Notes under the pieces: generated by a model
The model's input: only the letters and a program-made list of their open reading frames with translations
Told to the model about the DNA's origin: nothing
Database searches by the model: none
In this document: positions 12,025 through 23,575 of the stretch, one piece after another
Numbering within the stretch: the first letter of the stretch is position 1
How the letters are laid out: every line of letters starts with the position of its first letter
NCBI GenBank assembly: GCA_947044365.1
Contig: OX345636.1
Span: 60,205,537-60,269,536, forward strand
DNA: 64,000 bases
Direction: 5' to 3'
From: Petrosia ficiformis
Taxonomy: Eukaryota > Porifera > Demospongiae > Haplosclerida > Petrosiidae
Position numbers and translations under genes: made by a program

Positions 12025-12740
12025 GTTAGTTCTAATAACACACTATACTATAGTATTCATTATGTTATTGTACTAATTCCGGTGGTAATACATATTTTCA
12101 TTAGTAATTGAATTTTGTGATTATAAAGAAGGGCTAATCTACTATACAGATCTGTGTTATAATATATAACTACCTTGTATGATATAACAGTGTCACAAGT
12201 ATGATATTTACATAGAATATGATTTACATTAGTCTCCAGTAATATAATGTAAATGGATTAATTGTAAGTACTCTCTGTCTTTTACCATTTTGATGACATA
12301 ATGATTATAATTATTACCCTTTCCAAATACAAAATGACTTTCTTCCTACAAACAGTTTCCATGCGTGACTGAAAACTTTTTACCACAATGTACATGTGTG
12401 TACATGTAGTATTACAATAATATTGTTTAATGTGGACATTTTTATATACTCAGAAAAACATGTTATAAATGTCTTGTTTTAGTATACATGTGGTTAACAT
12501 GTATACAAGAATGTGTACACATGTGTCTAAGTAATTAGTCTGGTGGCACTGCCCCTTCACTGGTAGGATGAAGGGTCTGGTACATATTTTACCAGATTTC
12601 TCTTATGAGCACCACCTCAAAAGTAACAAATACAATGGTCAATGTATATTATGAATGTTATTTATTGTATTATACATGTACATTATAACTGGTATAACAA
12701 TTATATTATACATGTAATTTATAAAAAGGGACCTTGTTCA
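12025..12740. repeat. ANK-exon block, downstream intron (with 31308-32030)
   Basis: The first 280 nt are about 97% identical to the intron after the exon at 31209, and similarity starts exactly at the donor. The 41-kb copy shares only about the first 35 nt. No further exon found. Confidence 0.8.
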
Positions 12741-13540
12741 GCAATTAAACACTTACCTTTAATGAGCGCCATCGGGATGCAACCCTTGCCTATGTGGCAA
12801 AGTAATACAAAGCACTACAATTTTTTTGAAAACATAATAAAGTTTGTTTATGAAACAAACAATACTTTTGTTACATGGAATACACATATATATAAATTTG
12901 AAAAACATTTATGGGCATTAATTAAAACTGTTATAACTTTATATCCTAAAAGACAAAATAAGAATATCAATGAAAGAATGTATAATTTGTTTATGTATTT
13001 TACATCTTATTCTCTGTTTTCCTTCGAAAAACAATGAAGAAGTTCTCAAGTCTACCTCTAAAATCTCCAACGTGAGAAAACGTATTGAATCACCTGTTTA
13101 GTACATGACGCTTTGCAAGCATGCACGTGCACATACCTGTAGGTGGAGCTAGGTAGCTCTCTATCTTGCATCAATGGCGGTATAGTAGCAACCATTACCT
13201 CAATTGTTTTTGGTTTGAAGTGTTTCTTGGCTAGCGACAGCCATGAAACAGGATCACTTGTGTTTTGTGTGTCCATATTTACTCTCGCTATTGCCCTCGT
13301 TTCATCTTAAAGTCGTGAAACGGTAACTGTGAGTTATAAAAATTGTCATAACTTTAGAACCAAAAGGTTTTAGAAGAATTCCTACGTTATTTTTTTCTTT
13401 GTATAATTTGAAGTCTACCAGTACCCCGTTTGAAATGTCAATGTTTATATTTTTCCAGAAAAATTGCTAACAGACACACAGACACACAGACAAAATGATT
13501 ACCGTACCCTTCTGCCTACACTACGCGGCGAGGGTAATAA
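12741..13540. other. Mixed-composition strip with minus-strand ORF and GACA-rich repeat
   Basis: After a duplicated start (gggaccttgttcagcaatt also at 32026) the sequence is less AT-rich. It holds the first-exon-like ORF at 13058-13276 and ends in cagacacacagac repeats plus a cccttctgcctaca...cgagggta element end, as at about 8140-8172. Confidence 0.4.
13058..13276 (-). CDS. Unidentified first-exon-like ORF inside the intron (low confidence)
   Basis: On the minus strand a Met codon at 13276 with a favourable context (AAATATGG) opens a frame starting MDTQNTSDPVSWLSLAKKHF and continuing KPKTIEVMVATIPPLMQDRE. A good donor (CAG|GTATGTG) follows codon STYR near 13139; an earlier GAG|GTAATG is also possible. 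Amino-acid composition is balanced and local GC content is higher than in the surrounding intron. I do not recognise the family. It could be a nested gene's first exon, a retrocopy, or part of a mobile element, since the strip ends in GACA-rich repeats and an element end (agggta) near 13540. Confidence 0.3.
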   Translation of the reverse strand: MDTQNTSDPVSWLSLAKKHFKPKTIEVMVATIPPLMQDRELPSSTYRYVHVHACKASCTKQVIQYVFSRWRF

Positions 13541-13552
13541 CTCACTATTCAG

Positions 13553-13639
13553 CCATTTTGTACAGGAAGCCAACAAAATTTGGAATTAATGATATCTCAT
13601 TCTGGATACCAAATTTGATTGACTTCCTGTACAAAATGG
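13553..13639. mobile_element. Short palindromic MITE, ends CCATTTTGTACAGGAAG
   Basis: About 20-bp inverted ends (ccattttgtacaggaagcca and ttgacttcctgtacaaaat). Related copies: 42142-42216, 46749-46841, 48907-48992 (reversed) and a left end at 32074-32096. No ORF. Confidence 0.65.
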
Positions 13640-14035
13640 TGGAGTGGTTAGCTAATCATTTGATCACAATTGTTTCGTGATAGAGTGGAACTTTTCTCTT
13701 TTTGTGAATTCTGTTGTTTCTGAATATAACCAACAGCTGTATGACATCATTATGATGTCATATAGTAATGACATTATTAATATTATCACAGTATGTAGCA
13801 AAGCTAGGTAATACTGTTGGTAATAATTGTAATACTGGTATTATACATGTAGATAATAGTGGTATTACAGATAATATACAGCTCTTTCAGCCTCTTTGTA
13901 TGTTGCTTTATAGCGGTGTAAGTACTTATATGGAAGTTGTTTGGGTCCTGTGTTAGCTTTCCAACCTTGTTTGCATGCTTTTTGGCATGTACTTACTTCT
14001 TCAGGCCACAGTATTCAGAGTACACGGAAAGATAA

Positions 14036-14500
14036 ATGTACATACATGCATACATTGTGTATGTTCATACTGTAGTACATGTACACACTATGTACTATTT
14101 ATATAGATTGCTGATAAAAATTTGGGGTGGGACTGAAACCTCTTCTCCTGTACTTGTATATATACTATATAAGTTACATGTACATGTTCATACTGTATGT
14201 ACAATGTATATTAGTACTGTTATAATAATGCTTGTTGATATTATAATGTAGTACATGTACATACCATGTATAATACATGTACATGTACATACATGTAGTA
14301 CATGTACATGTACATACATACAGTGTATACTGTAATACATGTACATGTATATAGTACATATGCTATTGTACATTTTGCAAGCCATCCTACATGCATGTAG
14401 ATGGTACTACCATCATTACTGTAGTGTGTACACGTACTACATTTACACATCAAGAAGTATTATAATAACAAGTAAAAATTCTAATATGTATGTATATCAG
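14036..14500. repeat. ACATGT/GTACAT hexamer-rich array, copy 2
   Basis: Co-linear with 4080-4760 and 26875-27240. It shows the empty site for the SINE-like insert near 14265. At 14395-14450 there is one unit of the 66-bp repeat amplified at 43.4 kb (atggtactaccatcattact). Confidence 0.65.
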
Positions 14501-14729
14501 AGAGTACGGTAGTACTCTCTATGTAGGGATGGCACGGAAAACAAATGGCCGCCTATACATTTCAATTGCAAGTGATGACCTGAAATCTCTAGTAATATAT
14601 ACAGATAGGTTTCAATTCACACATACCTGTTCATATCTAGTGTTTTTATGACTACCAACATCTTCTAGATGGCCAAAGATTGCCGTTAAGGTAGAGAACC
14701 GGCGAGTGGCAAAACTGCCAAAATCTTCA

Positions 14730-14772
<43 letters not shown>

Positions 14773-15060
14773 TTTCAGACAAATCATTTTTTTGTTTGTT
14801 GAAATATCACAATGATTCTAGCACCATTCCAGTCGCATTTATAGTAAAATTCTGGTCTACAAGTATCGAGATGATATCTACAAATACTATGAAAGAAGAC
14901 AGTCTCAACGACTACAAAGATTTGATCTCGAATTGGACGCCATTTTCTTAAGAGGAATTTAATTACGCATGCGCAATCGTGTACTCGGAACATGGAAGCT
15001 AAAAAGGTGGAAGTGCTTGTTACATTGGAATCATAAGCATAGTGATAAAATTTGTGAGCA
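14500..15060. other. Unidentified strip with (ATT)n and an NRF1-like palindrome
   Basis: Contains an ATT microsatellite (about 14730-14771), a tacgcatgcgca palindrome at 14964-14975 and, on the minus strand just downstream of it, aaaATGGCGTCC in good initiation context whose frame closes after 12 codons. It could hold promoter or exon remnants of another gene. No family recognised. Confidence 0.3.
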
Positions 15061-15370
15061 AATTCATTTTTATAATAATGAATATAATAATTATTAATAT
15101 TAAAGCCATTGTATAATAATATTGTATACTATGATAAGAATTGGAATACTGAACGGTTGACACAGTGACTGACACAACTTCTTGCAGGACTGCAGACAGT
15201 GCTGTAAGTGAAATAGAGAATATACATCATCTGTAAGTGAAAGAGAATGATAATCAATACATAAATACAAAAGACTGACTATTATTGATGAACAAATTTT
15301 AATGCATTTAGTGTTTCTGCAATCTAAAAAAAATTCACACTATTCAGAAAAAAAAACACAATGGAAACAA

Positions 15371-15662
15371 GAATAATAAAAAACATTTTCAATAAAAATG
15401 AAAGAAGATGTAGGGATGTCAAAACCCAAAAAGCATGCAAACAAGGTTGGGAAGCTAACATAGGACCCAAAATCACCTCCATATAACCCTGCATAAGTAC
15501 AGCTCTTTCTATTTTGTTTTATAGCAGTGCAAGTACTTATGTAGGGTTATATGGAAGTGATTTTGGGTCTTATGTTAGCTTCCCAACCTTGTTTGCATGC
15601 TTTTTGGGTTTTGACATCCCTACATCTTCTTTCATTTTTATTGAAAATGTTTTTTATTATTC
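15371..15662. mobile_element. Near-perfect 130-bp-arm foldback element
   Basis: Arms 15371-15500 and 15533-15662 are inverted complements with only a few mismatches over 130 bp, separated by a 32-nt loop. The transcript would form a long hairpin. Related, more decayed elements: 18422-18900 and 34619-35100, each with a hAT MITE inside, and a half-copy at about 13918-13985. Confidence 0.85.
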
Positions 15663-15679
15663 TTTATATATTATACAAC

Positions 15680-16110
15680 ATGTAGTCATGTACTTAGTCT
15701 CATGTGGCTGACATGCGTTGTATCACTAAAATGAGGCAACGGCAACTGTGACAGATTTTGTTTCTACTGGAAGATTTGTCGCAGAGCCAATCAAATTCAT
15801 TTGGTCATATGACTTTCACCACAAAAAAATGTATTATAGTGTAACTGGAGACTATACAGAACATTCAAACACTTGTTTTGCTGTATTGCAATAATGTTTT
15901 CAAATTATAAAGATATATAATATGCCTATAAAAATTATTCAAAATTCTGCTTATGTAGTGTCATGGTAATTCATCAGTTAATTGACATTATTCTGGACTA
16001 TTACATTCTTGTTTGAAATAAATTGTATCACAGTTTCCCCAGACGCTTCCTCATTTTATCAATATGTCAGCCACGCAAGACTATTATATACTATTATACA
16101 TGTACATGTA
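15680..16110. repeat. Duplicated intronic block (with 44128-44600)
   Basis: Shares catgtacttagtctcatgtg, ttggtcatatgactttcacc and gaacattca.acact phrases. No exon found. Confidence 0.6.
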
Positions 16111-16113
16111 GTA

Positions 16114-16715
16114 CAGTAGAGGACATAAAAAAGTTAACTTTTCGTAAACGATCTGCGATCGAACGCCAAATATAGACGACGCCAGTGCCTACTTACACTT
16201 TCAAACGCTCGCCTTGCTGCTTTCTTGCAGCTAACGGAGCATGATTTTGGTATCTATGGCTTTCTTAAAAGGTCTTCTGTCTAAATACAGTGTATGTGAG
16301 TTAAAAGTCATTACTGTTTAAAATTCATAAGTTATACAAGGTTGTACTGAAGTAGGCGTTGCCTGTGGTACTACTATACTTTCAAGCACTCGCCTTGTAC
16401 TCTTCCTGGTGATAATGAAGTGTAAGTTTGACAACATAGGCTTTGTTAACAACTCTTCTGTCCAGCAAAGAAAGTTAGAATCTTCAGTCTCATAAAATAC
16501 GAGAGTTATGGAGGTGAAAAGAATTAGATGTTAAAAGCTCCGCCCCCACATATTTTTAGAAAAACAGAAACGCCCAACTTAATTATAGGTTAATTATTAA
16601 TGCGAACAATCAGCATCGTTTTTCAAAAGGATTGCGACCGTAATTTCCAACAAATGGAGCCGTAAAACAATCGTAGAACGATTATGAAACGTTAACTTTT
16701 TTATGTCTTCTACTG
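16114..16715. mobile_element. Mariner-like MITE with TA target duplication, 602 bp
   Basis: Ends CAGTAGAGGACATAAAAAAG and, inverted, CAGTAGAAGACATAAAAAAG, continuing with GTTAAC for about 34 bp in all, bounded by TA at 16112-16113 and 16716-16717. No transposase frame. Internal tracts such as ctcgccttgctgctttc are shared with the element at 51770-52538. Confidence 0.8.
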
Positions 16716-18421
16716 TATGTACATGCATGTATACAAGTACAAGTGTATATACATGTATGTATTACAATCAATTAAGGGATTATTCTCCAGTAATGCAGTG
16801 TAAGTACTCTCTGTCTTACCATTTTGGTGACATAATTATTATTATCCCTTCCAAATATATTGGATAAGCACATCATGAGATTCATCAAGAGAGTGACTTG
16901 CTTAGTTTCCATGCATGGCTTAAAACTTTTAATAGAAGTTTATATTTCATTCCACCATATAAACAACAATGTGCATTATGTGTAGGTAGTATTTTAATAC
17001 AAAAATGTATATACATGTACACAGAAAAACCAGTTATATATGTCTTGTTTTGGTGTATGTGGGTAACATGTACAGTAGTCCTCAATAAAATGTTCATGTA
17101 GCATTGTTGTAGTACACAAGTAGTACTCTACACTCCATAAAACACTGAAAGAGCATATTATTATGCATACTACACTTAATAAAATAATGAACAGCAGTGA
17201 CATTTGAGCTCCACCTTCTACTACTAACTAACTCTTTACCTCTACATATATAACTCTCCCATTTTATATAACTAGAGTCTGTAACTTACATGTACTTTGG
17301 TGGAAAGAAGTGTTGTTAAGAAAGCTACACATGTATAAATGTTAAAGGGCAACACCCACACCTTTGCTTATACCTGTGTAACTTCACATTTTACACAACA
17401 CAGACTTCTAACTTCCTTAATTAGACAGGAGAGCTTCTAACAAAGTCGTAGATACCAAATACATGTATATGTACATGTACATGCTTCGTTAGTCAGAGGA
17501 AAGCAACAAAGTGAGTGTTTGAAAGAGCAGTGGTCAGTGCCAACAGTCATGAGGCTAATGTGCTATGCGTTTTACATATAATTATGTACATATTATAATT
17601 AAAATATTGCCGTAATTAACATGGTGGAACATACTTAGTGCATACGTACTACAATAACACTGTGTAACTATTTATTGAGGGCTACTTTAATACAAGAATG
17701 TGTACACATGTACGTGTCTAGTAATTACATGTAGTCTGATGGCATTGCCTCTTCACTGGTAGGAGGAAGGGTCTGGGACATACATGTACATGTACATGTA
17801 TATTACCAGATTACTCAACCTCAAACCACACTCTTATAAGCTCCACCTCACATGTAACAAATACAATGTTCAATCTACTGTAAATTGGGAGGGTATAAAA
17901 CCCGGAACAGAATGAAAATGAATGTAGAATGGAACGGAATGGAACCGAACTGGAAGTTGATAACTATTATTATATGTGTGGTAATCGAATTTAATATGTA
18001 ATTTTAATATTATATCGTGCGCAATCGAACGTGTGTACATGTATACTGTACATGTACATGTACTTCTTAACTGCATGTATAATTGTTACATGTACATACA
18101 TGTACAATAATACATGTTCATACTATACGTCATCTTCATACTACAGTACATAGTAGATGTACATGTATATACTGTGGTACTTCTACATGTACATGTACAT
18201 GTACAACTACAGTATATAATCTGTACTTAAAATTAAAAATTTGTTATATTTGAATTAAACATTGGCCACACCCACCATTAATTAATTAAACGAATGCAAA
18301 ATCTGCAGACTCAGAGAAACCTAAAACTTTCTTGAAACATTTCTAAGATGTTCATGCATGTACTATTACTTGACTGTCTATTACTATCCCATGTCTGAGT
18401 TCACCTAACTACATGTTACAT

Positions 18422-18900
18422 GCCTTGCTTTGGCAACAAAATTAAATACCACTTACTCATAACAACCATACATAAGTAATAGATAGAGTAAAGGCAAAAC
18501 ACAAAGAAGTGATACTTACATGTACGTATGTATGTATGGTTGTTATATGGAAGTGGAATTTAATATTGTTGCCAAAACAAGGCGCCATCCCGATCTTGTT
18601 CCTGTGCTTTTTCGGTTTTGATATATATCAGTGTTTATGAAAAGCTCATATGGCGCACCATTGACCCAAAGAGCTTCTTAATTATTTAGCACTGTACAGT
18701 TCTCTCTTTGAGCCACATGGTGCAATTAATTATGATTACATTGTCACTAACAGCTTTGTTAACTGGCTCAAGATGTTTCCAATGGCATAACACTCTAACC
18801 ATTGTTGAGCCAATTTGGCCCAAGCTTCAAACTTATCAAACTCTCTCATCCCTACATACTCCATTTCATTTTTTAAAATGTTTTTATTATATATATAATA
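18422..18900. mobile_element. Foldback element with nested hAT MITE (copy at 34619-35100)
   Basis: Arms around gccttgctttggcaacaaaa and ttgttgccaaaacaaggc form a foldback to 18583. The distal arm of the 15371-type element (ctttttcggttttgat ... catccctacatactcc) is split by a MITE at 18629-18845. The duplicated copy is the same. Confidence 0.6.
18629..18845. mobile_element. hAT-like MITE, CAGTGTTTTTGATAAG family, nested
   Basis: Carries the family interior (tatggcgcaccattg, ggcactgcacagttctctct, attgttgagccaatttggcc). It lies inside the foldback element, so it is the younger insertion of the two. The target duplication is unclear here. Confidence 0.6.
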
Positions 18901-19299
18901 TAATCACAATATAATAATTATTATTATAGTCAAGTATTGTCTACAATTATTTTCTTATCAGTAATTATTGTTCTACACTGTGAGTGCATCATTAAAATAG
19001 TAAGGCCCTTAATTAATCCTTAGACAACTGTTATGGAATATACACAACAGTGTACATGTATGTGACATTTGGTACCATACTGCATTCATGATCATGATGT
19101 AGCATTCCAAGTGTCATGTTTGTCCTCAGCAGCAAATCCGAGGAAGTCATGACAATTATTTGAGCTGAAAATAGACTTAGACTGATTTTAATGGATATCC
19201 CCATTTGTTCAGCATTAATAAGGGCAGCACCACATTGATACTTGGGTTTTCATGCATTTGGGATATCTTCTTGAATGAACCATGTACATGTACACTCTG

Positions 19300-19343
<44 letters not shown>

Positions 19344-19999
19344 TGTAGATGGTGTGAGACTATCAGTCTACATCCTCAAGATAGGAAACAAAATGACTGA
19401 TGTAATGCATTAATTATCCTCTATCCATTTTAGTATATTGTACATGTCACTACAATGTCTCCATAAGTTACATGTACTGTACAACCTCTTAAAAGCAGAT
19501 GCACATGGTAAATTTGAAAATATTTTCAGTCGCTATTGATTTCATAGGCATAGCCAGACCTTTAGGATTGGATGGGCCAGGGAAAGCATAGATCGGCATG
19601 CAAAGCATGCCAAAACATTTTATCGTTAATAAATCCATGATAAGTGTGCTCTACCATTCGTGGCCAGGCAGACAAGTTGAGTTGGAGCTAGTTCAACTTT
19701 ATTCTTGAGAGCATTCAAACTCTCTGATGTTCTCCGAGTGAAAAAACGATATTTATCACACAATAATTATAGTACAATGTACCTTACACCACACCTCCCA
19801 ATTATGTGAATAATATTGCCTGAGCCACAGCCCAGGCTGGCCCTGTGCTAGCTACACCTATCCTTGCAGTGACTAACTCTCTAAAATAAGGACACCTTGC
19901 TATTATGTAAAGCAGTCAGAAATATACATGCCACAAATATTTTTTCTTAATTTATTGAAGGACAAAAAAATTTAAACACAATTTGTGGTACATGGATTA

Positions 20000-22345
20000 A
20001 TTTATTAATAGGTGTTGCTAAGTTTCTTGAATCATGGCAAAAGTTAGTAGAAAACGATGAGGGATAGCGAGGTAGGCTTAATTTCAGAGCTGAAATGATG
20101 GACCAGCACCACCACCAAAAAGCCTAGTGAGAACATACCCTGCTAGTATATTGTCTAATATACATGTATCTGTACGTTATAAGCGAGAACACACGATTAA
20201 GGAGAACAATTTTCAGTCCCAATTGGCTTGTTGCCAATCTTTGTAGTTAAAAACCATCATTCATTTTGTATAAATTATAGGTACTGTGTACCTTACTGAA
20301 CTGTCCATTCAGCAATGAACTGTTAACACTATAATTTAATGGGTTCTGTCTTCATGTAACCATTGTGTGATTATATCATCATTATCATTATCATAACATT
20401 ATTCTATACAGTATCATTGTTAGTATTGGGTGTGGTTTTATATTTTATATAATCAAATGTGTTTCTATTTATAGTAGTGAATGGTTACATGAACAAACTG
20501 TCAGTTAATATCTCATTTGTAATTTATAATGTATGGATTGCCATCTTTTCTAATCATCCTCTAAATTAAGGACATCTTCTATAATTAGAACACATTCACT
20601 AGTCCTAATGGTGTCTTCATTATGAAAGTTCCATGTATATTGTGTTATATTTGCTGTTTATTAATTACATCAAATAGTTAATAATTATGTTAGTTGAATT
20701 AGGAACCAGTGAGCACATTCAAACTCCTTTTACAATCTTTGTTAGTCAAAATGTTCTTAGTGCCTCAAGTAATATACACAATGTATTGTCACTATGATGA
20801 TATCAGGCATCATCACCATGCAAATTCCATGTGTACACAAGGAGGTACAGTACTTGTTGTGTGTAGTATTTCTACCTATGGATTTGCTCCTTGTCTTGGA
20901 AAGGCAATCGAGTGTTTAAACTGTTAATTGTAGAACTCCATCTTGATGTGGTCATTTCTCATAATGGCACTGTGGTCAGTGTTAATATCGTAGATGCATA
21001 GCTATGGTTATACCACATGCTGTATGTAAACTACACTTGACAGGTGTGGTGTAACTAGTAGTTGTATGAAGACAAGCTAACTAATGTTGGGTTGTTGTAA
21101 CTTGTTGCAAAGCAAAAAGTGGTTATTTGGACAAGTGGACAAGTGTTAATTTCTAGTCCTAAGGGAAATATCAATTTGGATACAATTGTTTCTAAATTAA
21201 TATAATTACTACATGTCATGTGATATTGTAATTTGAAAACAATGGGATCAAAATGTACCTTGAAATGTCACATGGAAATCACATACATGTAATAGTATTA
21301 CATAAGGAATCACCCAATCCACAACCCACTTAGTTTATCTTAAACTACATGTACGTATTATATAATTTATAGTGAGTGTACTGTATACTGTAGCTGTTTT
21401 TATTCATGCTAAGAGAAAAACTGTTCCATTACCGACGTACATGTATTTAACACACGCGATTGTGGTCAATTGAAGAACACATAAATACATTTCCGCGAAA
21501 TATTACTTACGCATTCTTCAATCTACTGCGAAATTAAGTGAAAATTAACTCCCCTGGAAAAACACCCACTATATGGTACAAGTGTATATAAAATCATTTC
21601 CCTATGCACCTAATTGCTAATTACATGTACTGTATGTGCCTTACTAGTCATGAGGACAGAGGAAAAGATATAAACATGAAAAGTGTATAAAACATTTTAT
21701 GGCCCGGCCCGTAAGGCCATCCCTATGATTGCTTTCCCACGGGTTCGATGTATGTTTATATATACATGTATATATACATGTATATATAATTATGTTTGTG
21801 GCCACTTATGCAATTATGTGTTGTATACGTAGTTAAAGAAGTTACGTCTTTCCAGGTACTCAAGCGCTCGGTCAATTAATAGGTGTGGCATGTAAAAGAA
21901 CATGCGCTCAAGCTCTACAGACCAGCAGAAAGAAAGCTGTGTAGCTTACTTAGGAACTGGAACTAATAGCTAGCTATTGTTTCTAAAATATATTCCTTAA
22001 GTTCTACAAGGTCCTTTAAAAGATACACAGAGTAGATAATCAAAATAATAATTATAAATAGGCTGATGTGTTTCAGGCACGATAAAAGTGTATGAAACGT
22101 TTTACCTAAGTTATTTCAGTGGGTGTGGTCAATTATTTTATGTCCTTAACTAAGTTGTTATGTATTCTAGTAAAGAAGTAAAGAGAATTTAGTTGAATCA
22201 GCTGTACTTTCAAATCATAGGCTATTGTTGTTAATTCAGTTTCATCAGTCAAAGATTTGTGGACAAGCAGTGCATGATTTCATTCCGGGGCCCTACTTTT
22301 CAATCTAATTCATTATCTTATCAATACAATGAAACTTTCATAATG
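20000..22345. repeat. Duplicated intronic block (with 5190-7115)
   Basis: Second copy of the ggaccagcaccac to ggggccctactttt segment. It has an extra insert (about 20330-20900) shared with 1560-1980, and an ACATGT expansion near 21760. A 72-residue open frame at 20709-20927 has no splice context or family. Confidence 0.65.
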
Positions 22346-23235
22346 TGGATGTTCCATTGTATATTGTGTTATATTTGGTGTTTATTATGTTAATAATTAC
22401 ACAATGTATGTTAGTTGAATTAGGAACTGATAGGCACATTGATTTCAAAGATGGCACTCTAGCATTGTAATGATAGTATTTGTAATTTTATTATGTTACA
22501 AAAACTTTGCGGTCGCATAAACTGATATTTAGAAGTGCTTTTTAGGTAAATTTTCATTGTTATCCAATCTTTATATGTCAAATCACAAAGAGCTGGATAA
22601 TCAGAGTAATTGCTTTGGAGCATAATGGATCACATACAACTGAAACTAGACGTAATGCTTACCTTCAATTGAACTACAAACTGTTCAGTTCACTTTTCTA
22701 CTTACATGTAGTTTTGTATTGTCATTATAGTGACAATTGCCACTACAAGCAGTGGAATTCCCACTCTCTGTAGCAACATCTGGACAAAATGGTTAGAACA
22801 AATGATGGGCAGATACTTCCACTGTGAAATATGGAGGTCATATGTTGTACACATGTACAGTATATTAGAACAGAGCAATATGTACCAAACTCCTCCTATA
22901 CATTTTAGCTTCATTAGTCTTGTTATATACGTATAAGAGAACTAACATTCCAGTAATCAAATATTTGTGATGTAAAATGTGTAAAGTAATGAATAACAGT
23001 AAGTACTGTTAATTATTGAAATATGTATCCGTTAGATCACCATCTTAAATTTAGACTCTTTTTTGTAATCTCTACTAGTCAAAGTGTACACTACCACATT
23101 TCTTAGTTACATGTACATACAACAAAGATTTGTACTGATGGGATTTCATTAAAATTATAAGTCAAACTTGTAAATTATATTGTAAATTATTATATGAATT
23201 ATTTAATCTGTTGTATTTTCTTATATATTCTTTAG
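22345..23235. repeat. Duplicated fragment then unique intron before ANK exon 2
   Basis: 22500-22800 matches 25930-26210 (cacaaagagctggataatca, tagtgacaattgccactac). From about 22930 to the acceptor at 23235 the sequence is AT-rich and unlike the upstream intron of the other ANK exons. Confidence 0.5.
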
Positions 23236-23325
23236 GATCATCAGACTCCGCTATTTTTTTGTCAATCTGTTGAAGCTACACAGTTACTATTGGACAAAGG
23301 GGCTCGAGTGGAGCATAAGGATCGG
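23236..23325 (+). CDS. Ankyrin-repeat exon 2 (30 residues, phase 0-0)
   Basis: Acceptor ttctttag ends at 23235; donor gtgagt starts at 23326. It encodes DHQTPLFFCQ, then SVEATQLLLDKGARVEHKDR, a recognisable ankyrin repeat (TPL, LLLDKGA, final KD). It is three residues short between the helices, where the usual NG(H/N) turn is missing. The flanking intron does not belong to the duplicated block shared by the exons at 11926, 31209 and 41192, so this exon has a separate recent history. A 76-bp tandem repeat containing donor-like GTGAGT copies starts 17 nt after the exon. Confidence 0.85.
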
Positions 23326-23341
23326 GTGAGTATATTATTAT

Positions 23342-23575
23342 AGATGTTAAATATGGTTCAGTATGATAATTATGATGATAGAACATATAAATTATGTGAG
23401 TGTATAATTATACATGTAGATGTTAAATGTGGTTAAGTATGATATGATTATAGAACATATAAATTATGTGAGTGTATAATTATACATGTAGATGTTAAAT
23501 ATGGTTCAGTATGATAATTATGATGATAGAACATATAAATTATGTGAGTGTATAATTATACATGTAGATGTTAAA
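23342..23575 (+). repeat. 76-bp tandem repeat, three copies, directly after ANK exon 2
   Basis: Units start at 23342, 23418 and 23490 (76, 72 and 76 nt), with a partial fourth at 23566. Each contains tatgtgagtgtataatt, resembling the real donor gggtgagtatatta at 23324. Confidence 0.85.

Larger units (their letters stand above)
16730..19980. repeat. Duplicated intronic block (with 33155-36460; parts at 9300-10150, 38540-39420, 44900-46050)
   Basis: Long co-linear similarity. All copies contain the minus-strand frame MSLLFIILLSVVCIIICSFS and the phrase ggcattgcctcttcactggt. The copy at 33-36 kb differs by an extra hAT insert at 35875. An (AT)n microsatellite at about 19304-19338 distinguishes this copy. 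No spliced exon found. Confidence 0.75.

Noticed and set aside
12642..13037. 131-codon plus frame
   Set aside because: AT-rich Tyr/Asn/Ile/Lys composition, begins inside a duplicated block, and lacks splice sites that would join the ANK gene.
20709..20927. 72-codon frame ending TYGFAPCLGKAIECLNC
   Set aside because: Only a fragment is kept in the paralogous block near 5597-5680 and there is no homology or splice signal.
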